The position numbers and the translations under genes are program-made. From NCBI RefSeq assembly GCF_004014875.1, contig NZ_CP034929.1:2604001-2668000 (forward strand): a DNA stretch of 64,000 bases. The letters run 5' to 3'. Numbering within the stretch: the stretch's first letter is position 1; the number at the start of each line of letters is the position of its first letter. This document shows positions 44,618-55,929 of the stretch, one piece after another. The notes under the pieces were generated by a model. That model was not told where the DNA came from, did not search any database, and saw only the letters and a program-made list of their open reading frames with translations. The DNA comes from Nocardioides yefusunii. Lineage in GTDB: Bacteria; Actinomycetota; Actinomycetes; Propionibacteriales; Nocardioidaceae.

Positions 44618-45856
44618 TCAACGGTGGGACGTCGCGGACCCTCCGACATGACGCCGAACGAGCCGTCCGCCCAGTCTGCTCACGACCTCGTAGTTGATGG
44701 TGCCGATTGCTGCAGCCCAGTCGTCGGCAGTCGGTTCGCCGTGCGTCCCCGGCCCGAGGAGCACGAACTCGCTGCCTGCGGCGGGGGTGTCGCCCTCGAG
44801 ATCGACGACGATCTGGTCCATGCAGACCTTGCCGCGGACCGGACGACGCCTGCCGTCCACCCAGACCTCGGCCCCCGGGGACGCAGCGCGCGGGATGCCG
44901 TCGGCATAGCCCACCGGGACCAGCCCGAGGGTGGTGGCGCGGCCGGCGGTCCAGGCGTGCCCGTAGGAGACGCCCTGGCCGGCGGGAATCTCCTTGACCA
45001 TCGCGAGGCGACCACGGACCGTCATCGCAGGGCGCAGGCCGATGGCCGGCATGACGCCGGGGGCGGCGTCGAGTCCGTACAGGGCGATGCCGCAACGGAC
45101 GAGGTCGTGCCGGAGCTCCGGGCGCAGCACGGCGGCGGCGGAGTTGGCGACGTGACGGACCTCCAGAGCCAGTCCTGCCTGCTCCGCGACGGCCACGGCA
45201 CGGTCGAAGACGGCTGCCTGCAGGTCGGTGACGGGGTTCTCGGGCTCGTCGCTGGCCACCAGGTGTGACCAGACCCCGACCGCGTGCAGCGATCCGGCGT
45301 CCTGGGCCTTCTTGGCGGCGGCGACGAGGGCCGGCCACTCCGGTTCGCGGGCACCGCCGCGGGAGAGGCCGGTGTCGATCTTGAGGTGGACGCGGGCCAC
45401 GCATCCCAGACGTTCGGCGGTCTCTGCGACCTGCGCGACCTGCGCGGGGGTGTAGACCGCGACGTCGACGTCGGCGTCCAGGACGGCGGTGTAGTCGTCT
45501 CCGGGGGCGAAGACCCAGCACAGGAGGCGTCCGGTGTCGCCGTCGGCACGCAACGTCAGCGCCTCCTCGGCGGTGGCCACGCCCAGCCAGGGCGCTCCGG
45601 CACGACGCGCTGCGGCAGCCACTTCGAGCATGCCGTGGCCGTAGGCGTCGGCCTTGACCACGGCCATGAAGGCGGCCGGTGCGACGAGGGCGGAGAGGAC
45701 GCGGGTGTTGTGCTCGATCGCGTCGAGGTCGACGACGATCTCGGCGCGCGCGCCCGCTGCCCCGGGGCCGGTGCCCTGAACCGCTCCCTCGTCCGATCCC
45801 GGCGCCGATCCCGGCGTGGAGACGCGGCGGGTGGGGTGCGGTGCGGTGGCGCTCAT
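44618..45856 (-). CDS. alr: Alanine racemase
   Basis: 412 residues. PLP enzyme making D-alanine for peptidoglycan. PLP-lysine motif VVKADAYGHGMLEVA (~65), a fold-type III barrel with HLKIDTGLSRGG, and the C-terminal domain with catalytic Tyr in PAGQGVSYGHAW. ATG 45856 follows the nnr stop by 5 bp and has GGGAG upstream. N-terminal ~35 residues are a Pro/Gly-rich extension. Confidence 0.95.
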   Translation of the reverse strand: MSATAPHPTRRVSTPGSAPGSDEGAVQGTGPGAAGARAEIVVDLDAIEHNTRVLSALVAPAAFMAVVKADAYGHGMLEVAAAARRAGAPWLGVATAEEALTLRADGDTGRLLCWVFAPGDDYTAVLDADVDVAVYTPAQVAQVAETAERLGCVARVHLKIDTGLSRGGAREPEWPALVAAAKKAQDAGSLHAVGVWSHLVASDEPENPVTDLQAAVFDRAVAVAEQAGLALEVRHVANSAAAVLRPELRHDLVRCGIALYGLDAAPGVMPAIGLRPAMTVRGRLAMVKEIPAGQGVSYGHAWTAGRATTLGLVPVGYADGIPRAASPGAEVWVDGRRRPVRGKVCMDQIVVDLEGDTPAAGSEFVLLGPGTHGEPTADDWAAAIGTINYEVVSRLGGRLVRRHVGGSATSHR

Positions 45857-45861
45857 GGTCT

Positions 45862-47298
45862 CTACTCTCCCACCCTCGCCATCAGAGCACGCGACACCTC
45901 GCGGATCGCGTGAGGCAGGTCACCCGCAGTGAACGGGCCGCCCAACTCTTCTGCGGCGCGTCCGTGCAGCCAGGCCCCCATCGCGGCGGCGTCGGGCAGT
46001 GGCAGACCGGTGGCGGCCAGGGCTGCGACGAGCCCCGCGAGCACGTCACCGGACCCGGCGGTGCCCAGCCACGGGTTGCCGGTGGTGTTGACCCAGGACC
46101 GGCCCTGCGGCGTGACGACGAGGGTGCGTGCCCCCTTGAGCAGGACCGTCACCTCGTGCCGAGCGACCGCCGCCCGGGCGTGGTGGAGCGGGCGGGCCTC
46201 CACGTCGGCGCGATCTGCGTCGAGCAGGACGGCGAGTTCTCCGGCGTGGGGAGTCAGGACGACGTCGTGGCCGTGTCCGGGGGCAAACAGGTCGCGGGCA
46301 TGGATGACGGCGTCGGCGTCGACGACCACCGGCACCCCGTCCGCCAGCGCTGCCTGCAACGCTGCGCGGGCACCGTCTCCGCCTCCGGACCCGACCGCCC
46401 AGGCCTGGACGCGTCCCGCACCGACGACCTCGGGGAATCGACGGCGCACCTCGGCGGTCACGGCGTCGTCGCCGACGTACCTGACCATCCCGGCCAGCCC
46501 GACGGCCGCGCCGGCGACGCAGAGCACCCCGGCGCCGGGGTACTGCGCCGAACCAGCTCGCACACCGACGACACCACGGGTGTACTTGTGGTCGCCCGCT
46601 GACGGGACCCGGAGTGCGGCGGCGACGTCCGCGGCCTCCCAGACTCCGATCTCGGCGTCCTCGGGGAGGGTCTCGTCCAGCCCGATGTCGACCAGGTGCA
46701 CCTCACCGCAGGCGCGGGCCGCGGGGTCGACGAGGGTGGCGACCTTGTGGGTGCCGAAGGTGACGGTCGCCTCGGCACGGACGTGAAGGTCGGGGGTCTC
46801 ACCGGTGTCGGGGTCGACGCCGGAGGGCAGGTCGACGGCGATCACCGGCACCCCGTGGGCCGCCAGCGTCGCGAACGTGACCGCGGCCTCGCTGCGCAAC
46901 CCCGGACGGCCTCCGATCCCGACGACGGCGTCCAGCGCCACGTCAGCCCATCCGGCCCACCCGGTGGGTTCTTCCGGGTCCGCGGCGCGACCGCCCGCAG
47001 CCTGCAGTGCGGCCAGACCGTCGGTGTGCACGTGCTCGCTCAGCGCCAGCCAGCGCACCGCCGCTCCCCGACGGGCCAACCAGGCGCCAGCGAACAGGGC
47101 GTCGCCACCGTTGTTGCCGGCACCGACCACCAGCAGCACCCGGGCACCTGCCAGACGCCCGCGGGCCCGCGTGATCCGGTCCGCGACGACGACGGCCAGG
47201 CCAGTCGCGGCACGCGCCATCAGGGCACCGTCCGGCCCACGACGAAGCAGGACGTCCTCCGCGGCTCGTACGTCGGCCACACGATGAGCGCTCACCAT
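45862..47298 (-). CDS. nnr: Bifunctional NAD(P)H-hydrate epimerase/dehydratase
   Basis: 478 residues. Repairs hydrated NAD(P)H. N-terminal YjeF_N epimerase (~1-205, LLVVGAGNNGGDALFAGAWLA and VDLPSGVDPDTGE) and C-terminal YjeF_C ADP-dependent dehydratase (~225-478, HKYTRGVVGVRAGSAQYPGA, DVVLTPHAGELAVLL, TAGSGDVLAGLVAALAA). ATG 47298; a TAGCGT box ends 6 nt before it. The next upstream gene ends 31 bp away, so nnr may have its own promoter inside the operon. Confidence 0.95.
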   Translation of the reverse strand: MVSAHRVADVRAAEDVLLRRGPDGALMARAATGLAVVVADRITRARGRLAGARVLLVVGAGNNGGDALFAGAWLARRGAAVRWLALSEHVHTDGLAALQAAGGRAADPEEPTGWAGWADVALDAVVGIGGRPGLRSEAAVTFATLAAHGVPVIAVDLPSGVDPDTGETPDLHVRAEATVTFGTHKVATLVDPAARACGEVHLVDIGLDETLPEDAEIGVWEAADVAAALRVPSAGDHKYTRGVVGVRAGSAQYPGAGVLCVAGAAVGLAGMVRYVGDDAVTAEVRRRFPEVVGAGRVQAWAVGSGGGDGARAALQAALADGVPVVVDADAVIHARDLFAPGHGHDVVLTPHAGELAVLLDADRADVEARPLHHARAAVARHEVTVLLKGARTLVVTPQGRSWVNTTGNPWLGTAGSGDVLAGLVAALAATGLPLPDAAAMGAWLHGRAAEELGGPFTAGDLPHAIREVSRALMARVGE

Positions 47299-47304
47299 GC
47301 GCTC

Positions 47305-47310
47305 ACGCTA
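47305..47310 (-). promoter_or_regulatory. -10 box of nnr (leaderless, within the operon)
   Basis: TAGCGT on the minus strand, 6 nt before the nnr ATG. Confidence 0.4.
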
Positions 47311-47329
47311 ACCGGACGCGCCGAGGAGG

Positions 47330-48097
47330 TCAGCGAGACAGGGGCCGCAGCACCCGCAGCGCACGGTCCAGGACCTCGATCATGGCGCGCAGTTGTTCGG
47401 CAGGAGCCAGGACGATCCTCACCAGCACGATCTCGTCGTTCATCCGACGCAGGGAGACGGCACTGCGGCGGTCGAGGAGGCATCGTCCACGTGCGGCAGG
47501 TTCGGCGTGGGCTCCGTGGACGGTGAGTCCCACGTCGTCGGGAGCTCCCGATCCGTCCCCGTCCCAGCGCCCCGGCCGGAACCCCGCTCCGTCGACGGCC
47601 GACTCCTGCAACCGGTCGACACCGAGGTTGCCCAGGATCCAGGCGAACTCCCGGGCCCCGTCGACCACGTCGGTGCGCGAGATCATCAGCCGAGCGCGCA
47701 GGGCCCTCGTCGCGTACAGAGCGGCACGAACGTCCATCACCCGCTCGGTCCCGGTGTAGGGCGGACCGGGCGCGTCCTCCATCCCAGTTCCGGGCAGCAC
47801 TTCGAGACCGGCGACGGCCTCGTCGAGCGCTCCTGCGAGGTCGACCGGACGTGCGTGTTCGGCGTCCAGACCCACGAAGCAGGAGACCGCGTTGAGCATC
47901 GCCATGCCCAGGACGCCCCAGCCGAGGCCGACGACCTCCTCCGCCGTGCTGTCACCTGCCGGCACCGCGCGTTCGGAGGCCTCCTCGATCACACGGACCG
48001 TCAGCTCCTCCACCGCGTTGGGCACGTCGATCCGGCCGGCCTCGAGATCGGACTGCACCTCACGGACGTGAGCCACCGCCTGCCACAACTCGTGCAC
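47330..48097 (-). CDS. Conserved hypothetical protein in the acpS-nnr interval
   Basis: 255 residues from the GTG at 48097, with GGAGG 6 nt upstream. I do not recognise it. It is soluble and helical in its first two thirds (VREVQSDLEAGRIDVPNAVEEL; HARPVDLAGALDEAVAGLEVLPG), with ALYATRALRARLMIS and a C-terminal arginine-rich part (ALRVLRPLSR). No motif for an enzyme is evident. The position between acpS and nnr on the same strand suggests co-transcription with cell-wall and repair genes. Confidence 0.65.
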   Translation of the reverse strand: MHELWQAVAHVREVQSDLEAGRIDVPNAVEELTVRVIEEASERAVPAGDSTAEEVVGLGWGVLGMAMLNAVSCFVGLDAEHARPVDLAGALDEAVAGLEVLPGTGMEDAPGPPYTGTERVMDVRAALYATRALRARLMISRTDVVDGAREFAWILGNLGVDRLQESAVDGAGFRPGRWDGDGSGAPDDVGLTVHGAHAEPAARGRCLLDRRSAVSLRRMNDEIVLVRIVLAPAEQLRAMIEVLDRALRVLRPLSR

Positions 48098-48220
48098 CAC
48101 GCACCTCCGAGGCCTAGGACTGGCCCCGTCCGGAGCCCGGCACGGGGCGAACCCCGTCCTTCGATCCTGCACCAGCCCGCCGGAGGTGAACAGGCCCCTG
48201 ACGAACCTCGTGCGGAGAGG

Positions 48221-48589
48221 TCAGCCTTCGAGAACGACCATCGCCTGGGACACCCCTGCGTCGTGCGTCAGCGAGAGATGAACACTGTTGACGCCGAGTT
48301 CGGCAGCGCGTGCGGCCACCGTCCCGCGCAACTCGAAGCGCGGCTGGCCAGACGGTTCGGTCACGACCTCGCAGTCGTGCCACTCCAACCCGGCAGGGGC
48401 ACCCAACGCCTTGGCGAGTGCCTCCTTGGCCGCGAACCGGGCCGCCAGGGAGTGGATCGGACGCAGGACACCGTCACGCGTCGACTCGGCCTGGGTGAAG
48501 ACCTTGTCGCGCAGCGCTGGGGTACGTTCCAACGACGCGCGGAACCGGTCGACGTCACAGACGTCGATGCCGATTCCGCGCACCGTCAT
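48221..48589 (-). CDS. acpS: Holo-[acyl-carrier-protein] synthase
   Basis: 122 residues. Transfers 4'-phosphopantetheine from CoA to ACP. Metal and substrate motifs: [12 protein letters not shown] (Asp) and the signature [12 protein letters not shown], with [16 protein letters not shown] near the end. Full length. ATG 48589 starts 21 bp after the glmS stop. Its need for CoA fits the nearby coaA gene. Confidence 0.95.
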   Translation of the reverse strand: MTVRGIGIDVCDVDRFRASLERTPALRDKVFTQAESTRDGVLRPIHSLAARFAAKEALAKALGAPAGLEWHDCEVVTEPSGQPRFELRGTVAARAAELGVNSVHLSLTHDAGVSQAMVVLEG

Positions 48590-48610
48590 GGAAGGAAGAG
48601 CCTCAGGACG

Positions 48611-50455
48611 TCACTCGACGGTGACGGACTTGGCGAGGTTGCGGGGCTGGTCGACGTCGTGACCCATCGCGGTGGCCAGTTCGCAGGCGAAGAGCTGCAG
48701 CGGGACGACGGCGACGAGCGGCTGGAGCAGCACCGGCACCTTGGGCAGACGGATGAACTCGTCGGCGTAGGGCGTGATCGCCTCGTCGTCGTGCTCGGCC
48801 AGGACGATGGTGGCCGCACCACGGGCACGGATCTCCTGGATCGCGGAGACCATCTTCTCGCGGAGCTGGTCGCGGCCCTTCGGCGGAACGATGCAGAAGA
48901 CCGGGAGGCCCTCCTCGATCAGCGCGATCGGGCCGTGCTTGAGCTCACCGGCGGCGAAGCCCTCGGCGTGGATGTAGGCCAGCTCCTTGAGCTTCAGCGC
49001 ACCCTCCAGCGCCACCGGGTAACCGGCGTGACGTCCCAGGAAGAGCACCGACTTCGTGTCCACGTGGTCGCGGGCGAACTGGTAGACCTTGTCGGCCTCG
49101 TCGAGGACGGTCTGGACGTGCGCGGGCATCGCCTCGAGCTGGTCCATGACGCCGTTGATCTCGTCGCCGTAGAGAGTGTTCTTCGTCTGGGCCAGGTACA
49201 GCGCGAGCAGGTAGCAGGCGACCAGCTGGGTGACGTAGCCCTTGGTGGAGGCGACACCGATCTCGGGGCCGGCGTAGGTGTAGATGACACCGTCGGACTC
49301 GCGCGGAATCGTGGAGCCGTTGGTGTTGCAGATCGCGAGGACCTTGGACTGCTGGGCGCGCGCGTGGCGGATCGCCTGCAGGGTGTCGGCGGTCTCACCG
49401 GACTGGCTGATCGCGACCACGAGCGTCGAGCGGGTCAGGATCGGGTCGCGGTAGCGGAACTCGCTGGCCAGTTCGACCTCGACCGAGATCCGGGTCCAGT
49501 GCTCGATCGCGTACTTGGCGACCATGCCCGCGTAGTACGAGGTGCCGGCAGCGATGATGATGATCTTGTCGATGCCCTGCAGCTCGGAAGCGTCGATCCG
49601 CATCTCGTCGAGCTGGAGCTTGCCCTCGGCGTCACGACGGCCCAGCAGGGCGTCGGCCACGGCGCGCGGCTGCTCGAAGATCTCCTTGCGCATGAACCAG
49701 TCGTAGCCGTCCTTCTCGGCGGCGGCGAGGTCCCAGTCGACGTGGTACTGCTTGCCCTCGGCCGGCTGCCCGTCGAACGTGGTGATCCTGACGCCGTCGC
49801 GGGAGATCGTGACGACCTGGTCCTGGCCCAGCTCGAGGGCCTCACGGGTGTGGTCGATGAACGCCGCGACGTCGGAGCCGAGGAAGTTCTCGCCCTCGCC
49901 CAGACCGACGACGAGCGGGGAGTTGCGACGTGCTGCGACCACGGTGTCGGGGTGCGCGGCGTCGATCGCGACGAGCGTGAACGCACCCTCCAGACGACGG
50001 CAGACGTTCTGCATCGCGGTGGTCAGGTCGTGGCCGGCGACGACCTCGGCCTCGAGCAGGTGCGCAGCGATCTCGGTGTCGGTCTCCGACAGCATCGTGC
50101 GACCGGCTGCGACCAGCTCGGCACGGAGCTCGGCGAAGTTCTCGATGATGCCGTTGTGGACCACCGCGAGACGGCCGCGGCTGCCCTGGTGCGGGTGCGC
50201 GTTGAGGTCGTTGGGGGCGCCGTGGGTGGCCCAGCGGGTGTGACCGATGCCGGCGGTGGCCGCGGGGAGCGGCGTCGCGGCGATCGAGGCCTCGAGGTTG
50301 GCGAGCTTGCCGGCGCGCTTGTCCGAGACGATCAGACCGTCCTTCGGCAGCGCGATCCCGGCCGAGTCATAACCCCGGTACTCCAGGCGGCGCAGTCCCT
50401 CGACCACGACGTCCTGTGCCTGCTTCTGTCCGACGTACCCCACGATTCCGCACAT
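48611..50455 (-). CDS. glmS: Glucosamine-6-phosphate synthase (isomerising)
   Basis: 614 residues. Makes glucosamine 6-phosphate from fructose 6-phosphate and glutamine, the first step to UDP-GlcNAc. Ntn glutaminase with catalytic Cys2 (MCGIVGYVG), [13 protein letters not shown], and two SIS isomerase domains (~290-425 and ~460-600; [18 protein letters not shown]). It ends LAKSVTVE as usual. Start ATG 50455; the ORF upstream is not conserved. A TAGGAT box ends 8 nt before it, so it is leaderless. No glmS ribozyme is present or possible in the 43-bp gap to coaA. Confidence 0.97.
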   Translation of the reverse strand: MCGIVGYVGQKQAQDVVVEGLRRLEYRGYDSAGIALPKDGLIVSDKRAGKLANLEASIAATPLPAATAGIGHTRWATHGAPNDLNAHPHQGSRGRLAVVHNGIIENFAELRAELVAAGRTMLSETDTEIAAHLLEAEVVAGHDLTTAMQNVCRRLEGAFTLVAIDAAHPDTVVAARRNSPLVVGLGEGENFLGSDVAAFIDHTREALELGQDQVVTISRDGVRITTFDGQPAEGKQYHVDWDLAAAEKDGYDWFMRKEIFEQPRAVADALLGRRDAEGKLQLDEMRIDASELQGIDKIIIIAAGTSYYAGMVAKYAIEHWTRISVEVELASEFRYRDPILTRSTLVVAISQSGETADTLQAIRHARAQQSKVLAICNTNGSTIPRESDGVIYTYAGPEIGVASTKGYVTQLVACYLLALYLAQTKNTLYGDEINGVMDQLEAMPAHVQTVLDEADKVYQFARDHVDTKSVLFLGRHAGYPVALEGALKLKELAYIHAEGFAAGELKHGPIALIEEGLPVFCIVPPKGRDQLREKMVSAIQEIRARGAATIVLAEHDDEAITPYADEFIRLPKVPVLLQPLVAVVPLQLFACELATAMGHDVDQPRNLAKSVTVE

Positions 50456-50463
50456 GGGCAGTG

Positions 50464-50469
50464 ATCCTA
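50464..50469 (-). promoter_or_regulatory. -10 box of glmS (leaderless)
   Basis: TAGGAT on the minus strand, 8 nt before the ATG, in the 43-bp divergent gap with coaA. Confidence 0.55.
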
Positions 50470-50486
50470 TCGGGGAGCGGCGCTGC

Positions 50487-50492
50487 AAGAAT
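50487..50492 (+). promoter_or_regulatory. Possible -10 box of coaA
   Basis: AAGAAT, 6 nt before the coaA GTG. It deviates from TANNNT at the first base, and there is no Shine-Dalgarno sequence. Confidence 0.3.
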
Positions 50493-50498
50493 ATCTGC

Positions 50499-51449
50499 GT
50501 GGCCATTTCCGAGGACTCCTCACCGTACGTCGAGCTCAACCGTACGGACTGGGCGGCGCTGGCGCCCGAGACCGTCAGCCCGTTGACCTCCGCGGAGGTC
50601 TCACGGTTGCGGGGCCTGGGCGACTCCCTCGACATCGGCGAGGTCGAGCAGGTCTACCTGCCACTGTCGAAGCTGCTCTCGATGTACGTCGAGAGCGCGG
50701 GCAAGCTGCACCGGCGCCAGACCGCCTTCCTGCAGCACCGTCAGCCGCCACGCACACCGTTCGTGATCGGCGTCGCCGGCTCGGTGGCGGTGGGCAAGTC
50801 GACCACCGCCCGTGTGCTGCAGCAGATGCTGGCGCACTGGCCCGAGCACCCCAACGTCGCGCTGGTGACCACCGACGGCTTCCTCTACCCCAACGCTGAG
50901 CTCGAGCGTCGCGGCCTGATGCAGCGCAAGGGCTTCCCTGAGTCCTACGACCAGCGTGCCCTGCTGAAGTTCGTCGTCGACATCAAGTCGGGTCGCGACG
51001 AGGTCCTGGCCCCCACCTACTCCCACCTCGTCTACGACGTCGTGGACGAGGAGAAGGTGATCGTCAACCGCCCCGACATCGTGATCGTCGAGGGCCTCAA
51101 CGTGCTCCAACCGGCCCGCGTCCGCGACGACGGACGTCCCTCGCTGGCGGTCAGCGACTTCTTCGACTTCTCCGTCTACGTCGACGCCGCGACCCACGAC
51201 ATTCGCACCTGGTACACCGAACGGTTCCTGAGACTGCGCGAGACGGCCTTCCAGGACCCCGACTCCTACTTCTTCAAGTACGCCGCCCTCACGCACGAGG
51301 AGGCCGTCACCGAGGCGCAGCGGATCTGGGACACCATCAACGGCCCCAACCTCAGCGACAACGTCCTGCCCACTCGCGGACGCGCCGACCTGGTGCTGCG
51401 CAAGGACTCCGACCACTCGGTCCGGTACGTCCGCCTGCGCAAGCTCTGA
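50499..51449 (+). CDS. coaA: Type I pantothenate kinase
   Basis: 316 residues from the GTG at 50499. Phosphorylates pantothenate, the first step of CoA synthesis. P-loop [21 protein letters not shown] (Walker A GSVAVGKS, ~93), [36 protein letters not shown] and [14 protein letters not shown] [14 protein letters not shown]. Length matches the bacterial PanK I family (~311). It is divergent from glmS and convergent with glmM. Confidence 0.95.
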   Translation: MAISEDSSPYVELNRTDWAALAPETVSPLTSAEVSRLRGLGDSLDIGEVEQVYLPLSKLLSMYVESAGKLHRRQTAFLQHRQPPRTPFVIGVAGSVAVGKSTTARVLQQMLAHWPEHPNVALVTTDGFLYPNAELERRGLMQRKGFPESYDQRALLKFVVDIKSGRDEVLAPTYSHLVYDVVDEEKVIVNRPDIVIVEGLNVLQPARVRDDGRPSLAVSDFFDFSVYVDAATHDIRTWYTERFLRLRETAFQDPDSYFFKYAALTHEEAVTEAQRIWDTINGPNLSDNVLPTRGRADLVLRKDSDHSVRYVRLRKL

Positions 51450-51509
51450 GCCGCGCTCACACTCAGCGCCCCACGACGACACGCAGCGCAACGACACGCA
51501 CGACGACAG

Positions 51510-51539
51510 AGGGCCCGTCCGCATCGGCGGACGGGCCCT
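51510..51539. terminator. Bidirectional terminator between coaA and glmM
   Basis: 13-bp perfect stem (51510-51522 with 51527-51539), loop ATCG, followed on the plus strand by TCTC. It lies 60 nt after the coaA stop and 29 nt after the glmM stop. Confidence 0.75.
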
Positions 51540-51568
51540 TCTCGCTCCCCGGGGCGGGAGCCGTGGTC

Positions 51569-52912
51569 TCAGAGCGCGAGCTGCTCGGCGACGACCTTCG
51601 CCAGACGGTCGGCGACGTCGCTGGCCTCGAGGTCGGTGGGGGCCTCGACCATGACGCGCACCAGCGGCTCGGTGCCGGAGGGGCGCAGCAGGATCCGACC
51701 GCGGCTGCCCAGAGCAGCCTCCTCGGCCATCACTGCGGCGGCCAGCGTCGGGTCGGTGTCGGCGCGGGCCTTGTCGACGCCCTTGACGTTGACGAGCACC
51801 TGCGGGAGCTGGGTCATGACCGCGGCGAGTTCCTGCAGGGAACGGCCGGTCTCGACCATGCGCTCCACCAGGTGCAGCGCGGTGAGCGTGCCGTCTCCGG
51901 TGGTGGCGTGGTCAGAGAGGATCACGTGGCCCGACTGCTCACCGCCGAGGTTGAAGCCGTGCTTCTTCATGGCCTCGAGGACGTAGCGGTCCCCGACCTT
52001 GGTCTGGTGCACGGTGACGCCGTTGGCCTCCATGGCCTGGACGAAACCGAGGTTGCTCATGACGGTGGCCACGACGGTGTCGTGGGCGAGGCGGCCCTGC
52101 TCCTTGAGCGCGAGCGCGAGGATCGCGAGGATCTGGTCGCCGTCGACGACGTTGCCCTCGTGGTCCACCGCGAGGCAGCGGTCGGCGTCGCCGTCGAGCG
52201 CGAATCCGGCGTCGGCGCCGTTGGCGACGACTGCGGAGCGCAGGTTCTCGATGTGCGTGGAGCCGCAGTTGTCGTTGATGTTGGTGCCGTCGGGCGAGGC
52301 GTGGATCGCGACGACGTCGGCGCCGGCGTCACGCAGGGCCTGCGGTGCGACCACCGAAGCGGCGCCTTCGGCGCAGTCGACGACGACCTTCACGCCGGCC
52401 AGCGGACGACTCAGCGTGGAGACCAGGTGGGCGGCGTACTCGTCGACGGCGGTGAGGTGGGTCTTGACCCGCCCGACCGCGGCACCGATCGGCCACTCGC
52501 GCTCCTCGCCGAGGTCGGCCTCGATGGCGTCCTCGTGGGAGTCCTCGAGCTTGATGCCGCCCGCGAGCAGGAACTTGATGCCGTTGTCGGGCATCGCGTT
52601 GTGCGAGGCCGAGAGCATGACGCCCAGGTCCGCGCCGAGGGTGCGGGTCAGGTGGGCGACACCCGGGGTGGGCAGCTCGCCCAGCAGCAGGACGTCGACG
52701 CCCGAGGACGCCAGACCTGCGACCACCGCTGCTTCGAGGAACTGTCCCGAGACGCGGGTGTCGCGGCCGACCACGGCGACCGGGCGGACGTCGGATGCGC
52801 TCCGCTCCCCCAGTACCTTGGCCGCCGAGACGGAGAGGTCGAGGGCGAGTTGGGCGGTGAGCTGGTCGTTCGCGAGACCGCGAACGCCGTCAGTGCCGAA
52901 GAGTCGTGCCAT
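51569..52912 (-). CDS. glmM: Phosphoglucosamine mutase
   Basis: 447 residues. Converts glucosamine 6-phosphate to glucosamine 1-phosphate after glmS. Phospho-serine loop [15 protein letters not shown] (Ser ~101), metal-binding DGDADRC, sugar-binding [10 protein letters not shown] and phosphate-binding [15 protein letters not shown] 52912; the TTG at 52918 is unlikely. A TATTCT box ends 8 nt upstream, so it is leaderless. Separated from rplM-rpsI by a terminator. Confidence 0.96.
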   Translation of the reverse strand: MARLFGTDGVRGLANDQLTAQLALDLSVSAAKVLGERSASDVRPVAVVGRDTRVSGQFLEAAVVAGLASSGVDVLLLGELPTPGVAHLTRTLGADLGVMLSASHNAMPDNGIKFLLAGGIKLEDSHEDAIEADLGEEREWPIGAAVGRVKTHLTAVDEYAAHLVSTLSRPLAGVKVVVDCAEGAASVVAPQALRDAGADVVAIHASPDGTNINDNCGSTHIENLRSAVVANGADAGFALDGDADRCLAVDHEGNVVDGDQILAILALALKEQGRLAHDTVVATVMSNLGFVQAMEANGVTVHQTKVGDRYVLEAMKKHGFNLGGEQSGHVILSDHATTGDGTLTALHLVERMVETGRSLQELAAVMTQLPQVLVNVKGVDKARADTDPTLAAAVMAEEAALGSRGRILLRPSGTEPLVRVMVEAPTDLEASDVADRLAKVVAEQLAL

Positions 52913-52920
52913 GGACAACG

Positions 52921-52926
52921 AGAATA
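52921..52926 (-). promoter_or_regulatory. -10 box of glmM (leaderless)
   Basis: TATTCT on the minus strand, 8 nt before the ATG at 52912. The same hexamer and spacing class as gabD2. Confidence 0.55.
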
Positions 52927-53040
52927 GTCCTGCACCCCGGGCCTCGACCCATCGGGGAGATCACCGTTCACTCACGTTCACGAGGTGCGCCCGAGTGACA
53001 TGCGCGCGGCGACCACGAGGCGACGACCACGAAATGCGGA

Positions 53041-53072
53041 ACACCCCGCCGTGGCGAACCACGACGGGGTGT
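53041..53072 (-). terminator. Terminator of the rplM-rpsI operon
   Basis: 14-bp stem (53041-53054 with 53059-53072) with one pair that is G-U in minus-strand RNA, 33 nt after the rpsI stop. Confidence 0.7.
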
Positions 53073-53105
53073 CCTGTCCCAGCCCCGAGGGGCGAGGAGC
53101 TTCGA

Positions 53106-53618
53106 TCAGCGCTTGGAGAACTGCGAAGCCTTGCGGGCCTTCTTGAGACCGGCCTTCTTGCGCTCGACGACGCGAGCGTCGCGGGTCAGGAGACCAGCCT
53201 TCTTGAGGGTCGCGCGGTTTGCCTCGACGTCGACGTCGTTCAGCGAGCGGGCCACGCCGAGGCGCAGGGCGCCGGCCTGACCGGCGATGCCGCCACCGTG
53301 GACGCGAGCCAGCACGTCGAAACGGCCCTCGACGCCCAGGGCGACGAACGGCTCGTTGGCGATCTGCTGGTGCAGCTTGTTCGGGAAGTAGTCATCCATC
53401 GTGCGACCGTTGATGGTCCACACGCCGGTGCCCGGGACGATGCGAACGCGGGCGACAGCCTCCTTGCGACGGCCGGTGGCCGCAGCGGGGGCGATGGTCG
53501 CAGCGCGAAGCGGAGCGTCCTCGGACGGAGCGGACTCCGACGAGTACGCGATGCCCTCAGCGTTGGTCTCGAAGGTCTCCTCGACCTCGGTCACGGTGTT
53601 CTCGGTGGTCTCAGCCAC
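53106..53618 (-). CDS. rpsI: 30S ribosomal protein S9
   Basis: 170 residues. The C-terminal ~125 residues are standard S9 ([54 protein letters not shown]). The N-terminal ~45 residues are an acidic extension ([15 protein letters not shown]) that is common in actinobacterial S9 and longer than in most bacteria. GTG start at 53618 with GAGGA upstream. It follows rplM by 27 bp. Confidence 0.97.
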   Translation of the reverse strand: MAETTENTVTEVEETFETNAEGIAYSSESAPSEDAPLRAATIAPAAATGRRKEAVARVRIVPGTGVWTINGRTMDDYFPNKLHQQIANEPFVALGVEGRFDVLARVHGGGIAGQAGALRLGVARSLNDVDVEANRATLKKAGLLTRDARVVERKKAGLKKARKASQFSKR

Positions 53619-53645
53619 GGTAAATCCTCACTCGTCCTTCGGAAA

Positions 53646-54089
53646 TTACTGGGAGACCTGGGAGATCTCGAAAGCCTTGGCCTGCTGGGCCGCGTGCGGG
53701 TGCTCAGGGCCCGAGTAGACCTTGAGCTTCTTGAGCATCTGGCGGCCCAGGCGGTTCTTGGGGAGCATGCCCCAGACAGCCTTCTCGATCGCCTTGCGAG
53801 CGTCGTTCTCGAGGACCTCACCAATGGGGGTCGCGGTCAGACCACCCGGGAAACCCGAGTGGCGGTACGACATCTTGGTGGTCTTCTTGTTGCCGGAAAG
53901 GGCAACCTTCTCCGCGTTGACGATGATGACGAAGTCACCCATGTCCATGTGCGGAGCAAACGTGGGCTTGTGCTTGCCACGCAGGAGGTTGGCGGCCTGG
54001 ACGGAGAGACGTCCAAGAACCACGTCAGTAGCGTCGATGACGAGCCACTCACGCTGGATGTCAGCGGGCTTCGGGCTGTACGTGCGCAC
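53646..54089 (-). CDS. rplM: 50S ribosomal protein L13
   Basis: 147 residues from the GTG at 54089 ([15 protein letters not shown]), exactly the normal L13 length; the longer frame to 54149 is not conserved. Landmarks: [43 protein letters not shown] and [21 protein letters not shown]. Preceded by a long leader of about 155 nt with its own promoter. Confidence 0.97.
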   Translation of the reverse strand: MRTYSPKPADIQREWLVIDATDVVLGRLSVQAANLLRGKHKPTFAPHMDMGDFVIIVNAEKVALSGNKKTTKMSYRHSGFPGGLTATPIGEVLENDARKAIEKAVWGMLPKNRLGRQMLKKLKVYSGPEHPHAAQQAKAFEISQVSQ

Positions 54090-54254
54090 GGCGAGAACCT
54101 TCTCGTTCGTAGGTACCGGGCGGAGGAGTCCGACCGGAGGTGTTGACACGGCTTCTGACGAACACTGCCCGGAACACAGTCCGGGTCTGCACCGTTCGGC
54201 CGTCCGGACGTTGATCCGGGCGTCTTCATGGCGCGGCAGGAGTCGCGACCTACG

Positions 54255-54283
54255 AGTGTACGCACCCAGAGAGAGGGCAACAA
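54255..54283 (-). promoter_or_regulatory. Promoter of rplM-rpsI
   Basis: Minus strand: -35 TTGTTG (54278-54283), 17-bp spacer, -10 TACACT (54255-54260). Confidence 0.5.
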
Positions 54284-54365
54284 ATCACCAGTTCAAGGGA
54301 TGTCAAGTCGACACCTCGGAACCCACTGGAATGACCCCGACTTATGTGGTTCGGGACGGGACGAC

Positions 54366-54371
54366 TAGGTT
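54366..54371 (+). promoter_or_regulatory. Possible -10 box of gltA
   Basis: TAGGTT, 45 nt before the gltA GTG; -35-like TTATGT 18 bp upstream. AAGGAG at 54405-54410 is a strong ribosome-binding site. Confidence 0.4.
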
Positions 54372-54416
54372 GGGCCAGTACCCGAAGACGTGAACAACCC
54401 GCGCTAAGGAGCCGAC

Positions 54417-55751
<1,335 letters not shown>

Positions 55752-55768
55752 TCGGCTCCCGGCTCGGT

Positions 55769-55809
55769 CGGAACGCCCGCCACGACTTCACGTCGCGGCG
55801 GGCGTTCCG
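55769..55809 (+). terminator. Terminator after gltA
   Basis: 18-bp stem with one mismatch (55769-55786 with 55792-55809), 17 nt after the stop, followed by CATTTCC. Confidence 0.75.
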
Positions 55810-55929
55810 CATTTCCGGCCCGCACCCACGCCTCGCCCACACCGCGCGCACATGCCCGGGGCGTGACTCTTCTGAATCGCCCAGCGCGTTCTCAGGCAGT
55901 TCCCAGCCTCGGGAGGCAGAGTAGGTGTC

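Larger units (their letters stand above)
54090..54416. other. 327-bp divergent region between rplM and gltA
   Basis: It holds the rplM promoter and ~155-nt leader on the minus strand and the gltA promoter and ribosome-binding site on the plus strand. In the leader, CCCGGA / TCCGGG (54168-54173 with 54180-54185) can form a small hairpin. No gene is seen. Confidence 0.6.

Noticed and set aside
47393..50464. Long plus-strand open frame of 1023 codons antisense to the acpS-glmS region
   Set aside because: Overlaps three well-supported genes on the other strand; its composition (Val/Gly/Asp/Arg-rich with no domain) is the usual shadow of high-GC third-position bias.
50456..50498. glmS ribozyme or riboswitch before glmS
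   Set aside because: The gap to coaA is only 43 bp, too short for the ribozyme, and glmS appears leaderless.
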